Below, piece by piece: positions 17,029 to 28,200 of a stretch of 64,000 nt of DNA. Each line of letters begins with the position of its first letter. Position 1 is the first letter of the stretch. A program made the position numbers and the translations under genes. The stretch comes from Diacronema lutheri (taxonomy: Eukaryota > Haptophyta > Pavlovophyceae > Pavlovales > Pavlovaceae), in contig JAGTXO010000028.1 in the NCBI GenBank assembly GCA_019448385.1, forward strand, positions 248,001 to 312,000. The letters run 5' to 3'. Below the pieces are notes generated by a model. It did not search any database. It worked only from the letters and a program-made list of their open reading frames with translations, and was not told the origin of the DNA.

Positions 17029-19068
17029 ATGGCCGGCGTGAAGGTGTACTCGTGCTACTTGCTGCGCTCATGCGGCTCGGAGGGGCGCGGGCGCACGTAT
17101 ATCGGCTTCACGGTGAATCCCCTTCGCCGGTTGCGCCAGCACAACGGCGAGATCAAGGGCGGCGCGCGCCGCACCTCGCGCTGGAAGCCGTGGGAGCTCG
17201 TGCTCGTCGTGCACGGCTTCTCGAACAAGATCATCGCGCTCCAGTTCGAGTACGCGTGGCAGCACCCGGAGCGCTCGCGGCTGCTCCGGCAGGCGTTTGG
17301 CGAGCACGTGAAGCGGCGCGGCGCCACCTTGCTTCCTGCCAAGATGACCGTCCTCCTCCTCGCGCTCACGACCGTCCCGTTCAGCTCGCAGCCGCTCGGC
17401 ATCCATCTCTTCGACCCTGCGGCCGGGCAGCGACAATTCGACTCGCGCGAGCACGCGCGACTGCTCGCCGGCGAGCTGCACTTGCCAGGCATCCCGCTGC
17501 ACATGCTCGCGCGCCTCACACGCGGCGACGCCTCCGCGTGCCCCGAGCTGAGCCGCGCAGCCGCCGATCGCTCAGACGACGACGACGACGACGACGACGA
17601 CGACAACGACGACGACGAAGGCGGTGACGGGACGGCTGCCGTCGGCGGCGTGCGAGGCGACGGCAACGGCGTCGACGTGCGGGGCGCCGACGAGCGCGCG
17701 AGAGCAGTCGAGTCGCACGCGCGCTCGAAGCGCGAGGCGCCCGTCGGCGCGCGCGGAGCGCGGGCGCACGCGATGGCGCACGCCGTGCGGCCAACGGCGG
17801 GCGCGTGCGGCGCGGCGTGCGCACTGTGCCGCGCCGAGATTGCTCGCGCGCACGTCGCGTGCGAATGCGGGATGCGCGCGCACCCTGTCTGCCTCGCGAC
17901 GCGCTTCACCGCCAGTGGCGACTCGAACCATCTCATCCCGACTGGAGGCTTCTGTCCGATGTGCGCAGCGCACGTGTATTGGGCGGACGCCGTGCGCCGC
18001 GGGCGGCTGCGAGCGCAGGCGGGCGAGTGCGCGCGCGCGCGCGCCGCGCACGCGCGCGTGGAGCGTGGCACGTCGCCTGCTCGTGCGCCCGACACGCGCA
18101 CGGCAGCGGCCATGGACGGCTTCGGCTTGGAGGCCGACTCGCGCGCGGCCGAGTCGGGCGCGAGCGACGAGCGCATGGTCTCTTCTGGCCTCGCGGCTGA
18201 CTCGAGCGAGAGCGAGGGCGGTGCGGTCTCTTCTGGCCTCGCGGCTGACTCGAGCGAGAGCGAGGGCGGTGCGGTCGACTTTGACCTTGCTGATGATTCG
18301 AGCGCGAGCGAGCTTGGCGGCGGCGCGTTCACGGAATGCGCGCGCGCATGCTCTCCGCCGGCCGCGCCTGGCCTGTCGCCGTGCGTGCGGGTGGGCGCTG
18401 GCTTTAGCGGGCGCGGTCGGGCAGCGGAGCCCGGCGCGCCGCTAGCCGATATGGCGCCTGGTGCTCGGCGCACGGCCGCTGCGCTGCGGGGTAGGCTGCG
18501 CGCGGAGGCGTGCGGCAGCCAGCGCGGCAAAACGTCGGGCTGTGCGTCCGGCAGCGCGTCGGACACGCCACCGGACCCAATGTCGGACTCCAGCCTGGAG
18601 CGCGCCACGCGCCACGCGCGACGGCGTGCGGACGGCGGCGCGCTCGCCGCGAAGCCGACGCGCAGCGGTGCGCCGCGTCGCACATACGCGCGCGACGGAC
18701 GCGCGCCCTCTGCCGACGCGGATGACGACGACGACGAGGCGGTGGCCTGCCTGACGGAGGTGGCGCACGGGGTTGGGTCGAGCGCGTGGTGCGACCTGCA
18801 GTCTTTGGCCGCGGGCCTCGTTGAGCGGACGAGCGCAGCGGGCGGTGTGTGCCCGCAGAGCGTGCCGCGATCCAACTCGTCCTCGCGCTGCAGCAGCCCG
18901 GCGCCGGCGGCGAGCAATAGCCAGCAGCAGCGCGCCGACCAGGCCGAGTCGGCGTGCACGTCACCCGCGCCGGTGCGCATGCTCGCGGCGCAGGCCGCGC
19001 GCGGCGTGCAAGCGGGGGCCTCGCTGGAAGAAGCCATCGTGCTGTGCAGCGATGGCGAGGACGGCTGA
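17029..19068 (+). CDS. SLX1: SLX1-type structure-specific endonuclease (GIY-YIG + RING)
   Basis: 679 residues from ATG 17029 ([12 protein letters not shown]). The open frame extends upstream but is antisense to the CPBP gene. Residues 5-85 form a GIY-YIG nuclease: Y-S-C-Y-L-L, T-Y-I-G-F-T, the catalytic Arg in [10 protein letters not shown] and the catalytic Glu in F-E-Y-A-W-Q-H. Residues ~265-325 hold the SLX1 C-terminal RING/PHD-like finger (C-A-L-C ... C-E-C ... H-P-V-C ... C-P-M-C). SLX1 with SLX4 resolves branched DNA in the nucleus. Unusual for the family: a run of about ten Asp plus acidic residues (17574-17620) between nuclease and finger, and a ~350-residue low-complexity tail with a 48-bp internal duplication (18178-18273). 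Confidence 0.9.
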   Translation: MAGVKVYSCYLLRSCGSEGRGRTYIGFTVNPLRRLRQHNGEIKGGARRTSRWKPWELVLVVHGFSNKIIALQFEYAWQHPERSRLLRQAFGEHVKRRGATLLPAKMTVLLLALTTVPFSSQPLGIHLFDPAAGQRQFDSREHARLLAGELHLPGIPLHMLARLTRGDASACPELSRAAADRSDDDDDDDDDDNDDDEGGDGTAAVGGVRGDGNGVDVRGADERARAVESHARSKREAPVGARGARAHAMAHAVRPTAGACGAACALCRAEIARAHVACECGMRAHPVCLATRFTASGDSNHLIPTGGFCPMCAAHVYWADAVRRGRLRAQAGECARARAAHARVERGTSPARAPDTRTAAAMDGFGLEADSRAAESGASDERMVSSGLAADSSESEGGAVSSGLAADSSESEGGAVDFDLADDSSASELGGGAFTECARACSPPAAPGLSPCVRVGAGFSGRGRAAEPGAPLADMAPGARRTAAALRGRLRAEACGSQRGKTSGCASGSASDTPPDPMSDSSLERATRHARRRADGGALAAKPTRSGAPRRTYARDGRAPSADADDDDDEAVACLTEVAHGVGSSAWCDLQSLAAGLVERTSAAGGVCPQSVPRSNSSSRCSSPAPAASNSQQQRADQAESACTSPAPVRMLAAQAARGVQAGASLEEAIVLCSDGEDG

Positions 19069-19527
19069 ACGCCATACTGGCTGCCAGTCTCAAAAACGGC
19101 GGCTGAGTTCTACAGGGCTGTCGTATAGATGGTCAAGCCAAATCCGATCAGGGGCACGATCGCGCCCCGAGTGCAGCGCGGGCCGTTCGGAAGGACGTCC
19201 TTGTGAGGGAGCTCTTCGCGTTTGGCGAGCGGGGGAGCACGACGCGCAGCGTTGCTGCGGCGGCGTGCGGGCGGCGAGCAGCGGTCGGGCTGCTCGCGAC
19301 GAGGCCGGAGCAGACGGCGCCGTGGCCGCCGGCGCAGGTGACGCGCGCCGACGAGCCGTAGCGAGCGTCCGTGATCCGCACGGCGGTTGGAGCGGGCCGG
19401 CTGGTGCGGCGCGCTCGGCCACGGGTGGCGGCGTGCACGGTCGTGCCGCGCGCGGCACGCGTCGCCAGCCGCGCGCGACCTGGGCAGAGCCCGCAAAGCG
19501 TCGACCGCTGCGCGGCTCGGCCGTGCG
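19069..19527 (-). other. 3' region of the Fanzor gene, candidate guide-RNA/element-end region
   Basis: It lies between the SLX1 stop and the Fanzor stop (both 3' ends). It contains a perfect palindrome AAGGACGTCCTT (19191-19202) and a GGGGC...GCCCC stem-loop (19151-19168), then the AT-richer sequence 19105-19145. In TnpB/Fanzor loci the guide RNA is transcribed from the 3' end of the nuclease gene and its downstream flank, so this is where one would be expected here. The RNA itself is inferred, not seen. A short minus-strand frame ending at 19110 (…VPLIGFGLTIYTTAL) could instead be an alternative 3' exon with a hydrophobic tail. Confidence 0.35.
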
Positions 19528-22260
19528 TCAACGCCGGCCGCGCTTCGGCCCGCGCGCGCTGCCGCCGCCGGCACTGGCGCTGGCAGCTCCGCGGGCGGGG
19601 GTGCGGGCGCGAGAGCCGCCGCCGCCACCGCCGCCGCGCCCGCCGCCGTCGTCGCCACCGCCGTCGCCGCCGCCGCCTCCCCCGCCGTCATCGTCGTCGT
19701 CGCCGCCGCCGCCTCCGTCGCCGTCGCCGTCGCCGTCGCCCTCGCCGCCGCCGCCGTCGCCGCTGCCATCGTCGTCGTCGTCGTCGTCGCCCTCGTCGTC
19801 GCCCTCGTCGTCGCCGTCGCACTCGTCGTCGCAGTCGTCGCCCTCGCCGTGCACCATGCGCTCCTCACGCTCCCACACCTCGCCGCGCGCCCACCAGGCG
19901 AGCACGAGGGCAAAGCGCTCAGGCGTCGACGTGGTGTCGCGCCCGGCCGCGTGCGCCGCCATGTCGTGCACGTCGTAGAAGATGTTGCGCGCGGCGTTGT
20001 AGTCGCGGTGCACGGGCTTCTTGCCGCCGTTGCACGCCGGGCAGATGACGAGCGCGTGCACCGTGCGCGTGCCGCCCTTTGCCACGGGCAGGCGCGGGTT
20101 CTGCGCGAGCTCCGCGCCGCAGCGCTGCAGCCTGCCGCCCTTGGCGAGCCGCGGCATCGAGCAGTGCATCGACGTGTACGGCTCGGGCACGAAGACGGCC
20201 GCGACGCCGCGCCGCCGCAGCTCGCGCAGCAGCCCCACCTGGAAGGCGGGCGGCGCGCCCTTGGGCTGCGCGCCCTTGTGGTCGCGCAGCCACTTGCCCA
20301 CGCACACGAGCAGCCGGTCGCGCGTCACGCCGTCGACACAGTGCGCCGCGATGAGCGCCTCGGCGACGCGCGCCGCGTTGGACCGCCCGCCGCTGTCGCG
20401 CCGCCAGCGCTCCTTCCGGCGCGCCGGCGCGTCGTACACGTGCTCGGCGGCGCGCTCGCGCACCCGCGCGCTCTCGCGGTGGAAGGCGTGGAACTCGCCC
20501 TCGCCGAGCACCTTGGCGCTGTGCGCCTCGCCAAGCCGCGCCTCGTCCGCCTCCACGCTGAACTCCTCGCCGCGCCCGTCCTTGCGCACGCGCCGCCGCG
20601 CCGCGTTGGTCTTGGCCGTCTCGCGCGCAAAGCCCGCGGCGCGCGCGCGCGCGCGCTGCGTGAACTGCCGCCAGACGGCCGCCCGCCCGACGTGCGCAGA
20701 GTAGGTGGTGATGTTGCCCATGTTCGGGTCGGCCGCGACGACGACCGCCGCCTCGACGTCGATCGCCCGCCGCAGCTCGGAGCCGAGCGCGACGGCGATG
20801 CGCCCGTCCGGCCGGCGCCAGCGGTGCAGGACGCCCGAGCCGCCGGCCGGCGCCTGCGCCTTCGGCACGAGGACGGTCCCGACGGCGTGCACGGCGACGC
20901 CATCTGTCACCACCGACTTGACGGGCTGCCGGCCCGGGAGCGGCACGCGCGGCAGCGGCGCGAGGCCAACCCACGAGCGCCGCGCGTGCCACGGCAGATC
21001 GGCCGGCGGCCGCTCGCGCCCGGCGTAGTCGAAGACGCGGTTGGAGATGTCGAAGCGCGTCGCAAAGACCGCGTACCTGACGCGCACGTCCGACATCGGC
21101 GGGGTGTTGCCGTTTGTGCCTGTCCACTTGATCGGCTCGCCATCGTGGTCGCGCAGGTCCAGCGCCTTGAGCCGCGCGCGCAGCTCCTTGCGCTCGTCAT
21201 CCGAAAGCGTCACCCAGATGGCGCTCGCGGCGAGGCGCACGTTGCGCGGCACCTGCGCGCAGCGCGCGGCGCGCGAGCGCGCGGGCGCGTGACCAACCTG
21301 GCCGCGGGGCGGCGCGCACGGCGGCGGCGCGCGCGCTTGGGCGCTCGGCGGCGGCAGCGGCAGCCACGCCTCGCGCGCACATTGTGCGTGCGCAGCGGCG
21401 CCACATTGTACCGCGGCGGCCGTCCGGTCAGCTGCGTGTGGATGTGCGCGAGCCGGCAGAGCAGCGCCTGCCCCTCGGCCACGTGCTGCAGGGTGCGGAT
21501 CTGCATGAGGAAGTAGCGCGTCGTGTGCCGGTCGTAGTTCCACCTTTTCGTGGGCGTGCACTTGTAGTCGATCTTGTGGAGGACCATGTCGGGCAGGTGG
21601 CGGTCGAGCGCGGCGGGGCAGCCGACGCGCGCGCCCTCCACGTCGCCGCGCAGCAGCCGCTCGCACAGCTCGCGCACGCGCGCGTTTCGCTGCATCTCGG
21701 GCAGCGCGACGAGCGCCTCGTCGCGCTCGACTGCCGCGCGGACGACGTCGCGGAGCAGCCCGTTCACGACGCGCGATGGATGCATCAGGCACGCGGTGGA
21801 CACCTGCGTCGCCTCCGCCTCGAGGATCTCCGTGAGGCCCACCGCGCAGACGGGCTGGACGCCCTCGGCCATCTCGCCGACGGCGCGCGCCGTCGCCGCC
21901 TTGGTCTGCGCGGCGGCTTGCTCGGCGGGCTTGCCTCGGGGCGCTGCACCGTACGTGCTCTCGTCCTTGTGCCAGCCGATGGCCGAGAAGATCGCACGGA
22001 CGGTTCCCTTGTCCATCGTGGTCGACGTGTGCACGCTGGTCGACGGGCCGCCCGACGCCGCGCCGACGGCCTGCGCGCTCGCCACCGCAGCCTCGTCGCG
22101 CACCACCTTGTTGATGACGCGGTACGCCTGTGTCGTGAGCCTGTGCACGGCCGCCGCGATGCGCCGCAGCTCCTTCCGCGCACCGGGCTGCGCCGTCACC
22201 GCCTGCGGCCCCGCGTTGAGCGTCGAGCGCTTGACCACGAAGCCCGGGAGCACGCTGACG
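19528..22260 (-). other. Fanzor (eukaryotic TnpB-like RNA-guided nuclease) module
   Basis: C-terminal ~860 residues of the giant frame. An N-terminal helical domain (22260-21381) ends in YNVAPLRTHN. A 128-bp intron follows, then VPRNVRLAAS and the RuvC core. RuvC-I Asp is in A-A-D-P-N-M-G-N (20716-20742). The Glu of the Fanzor-type R-II motif is in V-P-E-P-Y-T-S (about 20167-20195). RuvC-III Asp is in H-R-D-Y-N-A-A-R-N-I (19981-20013). C-P-A-C (about 20035) forms half of the inserted zinc ribbon; the first half reads H-C-S-M-P, so its second Cys is displaced. An acidic Asp/Gly tail (19560-19860) ends the protein. Fanzors cut DNA guided by an RNA from the 3' end of their own locus and occur in diverse eukaryotic transposons and large viruses. 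All three catalytic acids are kept, so activity is plausible. Confidence 0.85.
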
Positions 22261-25200
22261 CGCGTGCGCGCCGTCGCGCCGCCGGCGGCGCGCGCGCTCG
22301 GCGCAGCGGGCTCGTCCACGCGCGCGCGCTCGACGCCGCGCGCGCGGGGAACGCTCGGCGCGCGCGCGCCCGCGGCGTCGCGCGCGCTCGCGGCGGCACC
22401 CGCCGCGGCGCGCTTGCCCGCGGCGCCCGACTCGCCGTGCGCGCGAAGCGGCGCCGACGCCAATGCCGACGCCGCGCCCGCGCCGCCGCTGCCGCTGCCC
22501 GATACGCCCGCGCGCCGCTTCTGCTCGTCGCGCGTCTTGCGGAACTGGGCGACGAGGTCGCTGCTCACGTTGGCCTCAGGCTCCCACGTGTCGGCGCTCT
22601 CGTCGTAGCCCCGCCACCTGATCCGGAACTGGAACGTCACCTTCTTGCCCGCCTTGCGGCGCTCGTCGACGACCGCCTCGACCTCGTACGTGCGCGCCTC
22701 CTCGTCGACGCTCGCGCCCGCCGCGCTCGCGCCCGTGTCCGGCCACCCAGCGACCGTGCCGCCCAGCCTCTCGGCGGCCGCGCGCAGCTGCCGCTCGCGC
22801 TGGGCGGCCGCGGCGCCTCGCGCGACCAGCGCGGGCAGCATGCCCGCGCCGCCCGCGAGGCCGTGCGCGCCGACGCTGGCGGTCATCAGCGCGTCGAGGC
22901 ACGCGAACGTTGCGAGCGCACGCGCGCCATCGTCGCCGCCGCGCGGCTGCGAGCGCACGACGGGCGATGGCCGCGGCTCCCCCTCGGCCGCGAGCAGCGG
23001 CCAGATCGCACTGGCCAGCGCGACGGCATGCGCGCCGACCGCGACGGCCACGTCCGCGTCGAGCGGCGCAAAGTCGTAGCGCACGAGCGCGGCCGGGCGC
23101 GAGTCGTCCGTCGGCCGGTCGGCGACGAGCAGCCCGACCGGGCGCGGCGGCTCGCCGGACGGCGCGGCGACGGGCACGCAGAGGAGCACGACGAGCAGGC
23201 GCGGCGTGCCGCCGAGCAGCGCGCGCGCGGCATCCGCCCCGTCGGCTCCGCCGCGCGCGGCCGCGGCGAGCAGCTCGGCCGCGCGCGTCGGGCCCAGCGC
23301 CGTGCGCGCGTCCTTGCGCGCGCGTGCGCGGGCCGTGTACGCGGCGCAGGCGTCGTCGAGCACCGCCGCGCTGGGCGCGGTGCCAGTCGTCGCCCACGCG
23401 CGCAGCGCGTCGCGCACCCGCGTGACGATCGCCTGGTCGACCGCCGCCTCGCCGGCAGCGTGCGCCGGCGCGCACGCCGGCGGTGCGGCGGCAGGCGCGA
23501 GCGCGGGCGCGCCGTCGGCGCCGTCAACGCCGACGGCGCCGTCGGCGCGCCGCCACGCGAGCTTCGCCTCGATCTGCTGCCGGACGGCGTGGCAGTGCCG
23601 GTCGATGCCGCGCGCGTCGTCGAGCGCGGCCAGCGCGTCCTCAGCGGCGGGACGGCCGCTCGCGTCCGCGACGGCCTGCAGGCAGAGCAGCGCGGCCGCA
23701 CGCGCGTTGCACGCGCTCTGCGGCTCGGGCGCGAGCGCGAGCTCGAGCTCGAGCGGCGACGCGCCTCGCGCCGCGGCGATCGCGTCCATCAGCACGTCCA
23801 ACCGCTGCACCAGCGCCCTGTGCGCGTCGCGCGGCGCGCCCGTCGACGGCGCGCGCGAGCGCGTCGCCAGGAGCCCGAGCGCGCGCGCCGGCGCGCCCGC
23901 CGGCGTGTGCAGCACGAGCAGCGCCGCGCCCGCCAAGCTCGCGTTGCGCGTGACGAGCGCGAAGATGCGCGTCGCCTCGTGCGCGCCCACCGACGCCCAG
24001 ATCGCAGCGCGATCGGCGTCCGTCTGCGCGTCGCACAGGTCGCGCACGTCGTCCGGCGCGAGCAGCGCGCCGCCGCCGGCGGAGCGCGCGACGATCGCCC
24101 GCGCCTCCGCCACGAAGACGGCCTGCGGCAGGTCGGCGTGGCGCGCGTCGACGATGGCGCGCGTCGCGTGCACGCCGAGCTCCACGCCGCGGTAGAAGGC
24201 GCGCGCGTTGGCCGCGCGCGCGTGCGCCGGCCGTCCGTCCGCGTTGCGCCTCGCGCGCGCCTGCTTGCTCGTGCGCGCGAGGCCGTCGCGTGGCGGTGGC
24301 GGCAGCGTGGCGAGGAAGCGCGCGGCGGGCGGCGGCGCGCGCACGCCGCGCTGCCGCCGTGCGATGGCCGCGAGCCGCCGGCCCGCCGCGCTGCCGCCCG
24401 CGCCGACGTGCTGCCGGCGGCCGAGCGCCGCCGGTGGCGGCGGCGGCGGCGGCGCGGCGGCGGGCGGCGGCGCGACGGCGGGCGGCGGCGCGGCGGCGGG
24501 CGGCGGCGCGGCGGTGGGCGGCGGCGCGGCGGCGGGCGGCGGCGCGGCGGCGGGCGGCAGCGGCGGCGGCGCGGCGGCGACGGCAGCACCAGTCGGCTTG
24601 TCCGCCCACGCACCCGAGACTCTGTCCCAGACCTTGCCCCATGGCGCGCGCCCACGCGGCCGCGCGAACTGCCCCGGCTCGAGCGCCTGGCCGCGCTTGG
24701 CGGCGGCGGCGGCGGCAGGGGGCGGGCGGCCGGCGCGCCAGTCGAAGACAGGTGCAACCGTGGCGGCAGGCGCCGAGTGCCGCGCGTCGGTCACAGAGCG
24801 CGTGGTGCGCGCGGCGACCGTGGCACGCCTGGCGGGCGGGCGGTGAGCAGCGCCCGCCGGCGCGCCGGCGGGCGCGGCCGCCTCGAGCCCGGCGGAGGCG
24901 CCGCGCTTGCGCTTGCGCGTGCCGCCGCGCGTGCGCCTGCGCGCGCGCCCGCCGCGCGCCCGTTCGGCCTGCGCGTCGCCAGCCGCGTCGCCGGCCGCGT
25001 CGCCGCGCCGCACGTAGACGACCGCGAACGCCTCCTCGCCGGTCCCGTCGACGCCGCCGCGCGCGCGGCGCAGGACCGACCGCCACTGCAGCCGCCGCGC
25101 GCGGCCGGGCTCGCACGCAAACCAGCGCCCACCGCGCCTGACGACGGCCACAAAGTCGTCGTCGCGCCGCCCGCGCCGGCGCGTGCGCAGCAGCACGCAC

Positions 25201-28200
25201 TGCACGTCGAGCCAGCCCTCGTGCCAGTCGGCCGTGCTGGGGGCGACGCGAATCGACTGCGGGAGCTCGACGCCAAAGCCGGCGAGGCGCACGATGTGCG
25301 CGACGATGACGCTCGAAATGGCGGGGGCGCTCGACGGGTCGCCCGCTGCAGCGAGCACCGCCCCGCCCCAGTGCTCACGCGTGACGCAATCCGCGTCCTC
25401 GACGTGCACGTGCGCCACGCTCGCGCCGAGCTGGTGCAGCAACGCGCAGATGTCGGCGTCGACCGTCCTCTCCTCCTCGGCCGCCTCGGCCGTGCCGCGG
25501 GCGGCGGCGTCGCCTGCCGGCTGCCCGAGGTACGCGATCGCCCGCTCGACGGCCGCGCGCTCCGCACGCGCTGCGCTGTCGATCGCCGCATTGCCGACGG
25601 GCGCGCGCAGCGCCGCGATCGCGTCTTGCAACGCCGTCGCGTCGCCCGTCGCCGCCGCCGCCGTCACCGCCGCCGCGCTCGCGGTGCCGTGCGCGACGGC
25701 GTGCAGCGCGGCGGCGCGCGCGGCGGGGATGCGCCCGTCCAGCGCGAGCACGAGCGGCGGCCCGGCCGGCGTCTGCTGCCGCCGGTGCCGCCGGCTCGCA
25801 GCCGGGTGGTCGGCGCGCGCGCGCTCGAGCCGCGCGCGCCGCTCGACGACGCGCGCCCAGAAGGCCTGCACCCTCGGCTGCGCGAATGCAAGCCAGCCGG
25901 CGCCGCGCGTCACGACGTGCACGACGATCCGGTCCTCGTGCCTGAGGTACTGCACGTAGAGCGCTTTGCTCACGCCGAGGACGTGCATGCCGAGCTGCAG
26001 CTGATCGCGGTGCGGCTGCGGCGGCCCGTCCTCGTGCGCCGTGGCGCCCGCCTTGGTGAGCGTCTTCACCTCGACGAGGACCTGCTCGTTGTTTTCGGGG
26101 AGGATGGCGAGCCCGTCCGGCGAGAAGGCGAACGGCGCGCTCTTGTCGTGCGGGTCCGCACGCACCATCGGCAGGTTGCACACGACGGTGATGCCGTACG
26201 CGGCCGCCAGCTTGCGCAGCGCGACGGCCTCGCCGAGGATGCCCGCGGTCGTCGCCTTGGTCCGCACCTCGCGCCGCCGCCGGTGCACGTACTCGTCGGT
26301 GAGCGTCTCGTGCGCGACGCCGGCGTTGTCGTTCACGACGTCGCCAACCTTGCTGCCCGTGACCTCCTCCCATCGCTCGTCGTGCCAGCGCGGGCTGCGC
26401 TGCGCGGGCGCGCCCGCGCCGACGGCGTCGAGCACGCGGCGCAGCGCTGTGCCGTCGGGCGCAGCAGGCACGCGCGCGCGGTCCTGGGCCTCGCGAGCGT
26501 CGAGGACGCGGCCCGTAGTGGAATCTTGGGGTAGGTCGAGCTTGCTCGCCTCGCCGTAGCGGCTCTCCAGCTGGCGCGGTGCGTCGGCAGGGCCGCCGTC
26601 CGTGCGCGCACCCGACGCGCCCGCCAGTGCACGCGGCGCAGCGTCCGAGGCGCCCGCCGCGCCCGCGCCGCCGCCAATCGCGCCAGCGCACGCGCGCGCC
26701 GCGACCTGCGGACGGCCAGCCGCAGGGACCTCGTCCGCTCGGCCGGCCGCTGCGTCGGCCGTCCGCTTGGCCACCTCGCGCACGTCTCCGAGCGCGAGCG
26801 TGGCTGGCGCCGTCCAGCTCCCGTTGCGTTTGTCCCAACATTTGAGCAGCCCGCCAAGGAAGGGCGTGCCCGTCGGGCGGTCCTCGGGCACCTCCGCCAG
26901 GATCGCGTCGACGCGCAGCGCGGCCGCCACATCGCAGAACGCGCGCGCGGCGCGCGCCATCCGCTCGGCGCGCGCGCCGCCGTCGTCCGCCGCGCGGCGG
27001 ATGGCGTGACTCACGTGCGCGACGCGGAGCGAGACGACGGCGTGCGCCGGCGCGTCGGCGCCCGTGCCGAGCGTGTGCCGCCGGATGGCCAGCTGCCCAT
27101 CGCCCATGCGCGGCGGCAGCGACGCGCACGCCGCGACGGTCGTCGTGCCGGCCGCGCTGTCGCACAGCCAGCTCGCCTCGCCGCCGCCCGCAAACTCAAA
27201 GGTCGCGAAGCCCTCGCGGCCGAAAAGCGCGACGAAGTGGTCGAGCACCGCCTTGTTGATCGCGCGCGCCGCCGGCCGCGTCGATGCGCCGCGGGCAGCG
27301 CCACCCGCCGCGCCGCGCGCATCGCTGCACGTCGCAGGGCAGGTGCAGCCGGACGCGCGCACGCCGTCCGACCGCGTCCGCGGCAGCTCGAGCTCGCGCA
27401 CCTTGGGGCAGAACCAGAGCGGGTTGGACGCCTCGAGGCACAGCACGACGAGCCGCCCGTCCGTGCCGGCCAGCGCGCGCGCGTCGCGCAGCAGCTCGAC
27501 GGCGAGCTCGGACGTCGCCGCGTGCACCGCCGGCTCGCCCGTCGCGCGGTCGGGCGGGAAGAGGCCGCCGCCGACGAGCGGGCTGGGGCAGCGGCCGAGC
27601 ATCACGAGAAGCGGCGGCGGCGGCGTCTGCGGCGCCTGCTGCCCGACCGCAGCCGCCGTCAGCCCGGCCAGGTCGGAGCTCGTGCGGAGGGCCTTGAGCG
27701 CGACGCGCGAGCCGGTGCCCGCCTGCTCGGAAAACGTGGCGAGCATGGCGCACGTGCTCGCCCTCGCGCCGCACTGCCAGCTGACGCGCGCGAGGAGGCC
27801 TTCCAGCGTGTCGTTTTCGCGCGGCCGCGTGACCGCGTCGAGCGCCGCCGGGCCGAGCTGGAGGCTGCCGGGCGTGACGCACAGCACCGCCTCGTGGTAG
27901 GCGCGCAGCAGCTCCCTCGGCAGCTGCTCGGCGGGCGTCGCCGCCTGCCCGCCCACCCACCGTGCACCGTGGCCGCCGTCGCCCGCGCCCGCGAGCCGGA
28001 CCGCCGGCCCGCCCGTGATCGCCGAGGTCGGTGGCGTGCCGAGCGCGTCGACGAGCGCGCGCACGGGCGCGACACGCCTGCGCGCAGCGTCCGCGCCGAC
28101 GGCGAGCGCGGCGATCTGAGCGCCGTCCCATGCGCGCTCCCTCGCGTCGTCCCGCGCGGCCGCCGGCGCGGCGCCCGGCCGCGCGCCGGGCGGCACCGCG

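Noticed and set aside
21384-26534. 1,716-residue plus-strand frame opposite the Fanzor/YqaJ gene
   Set aside because: Composition is Arg/Ala/His-rich without domains, while the minus strand carries chromodomain, nuclease and Fanzor motifs.
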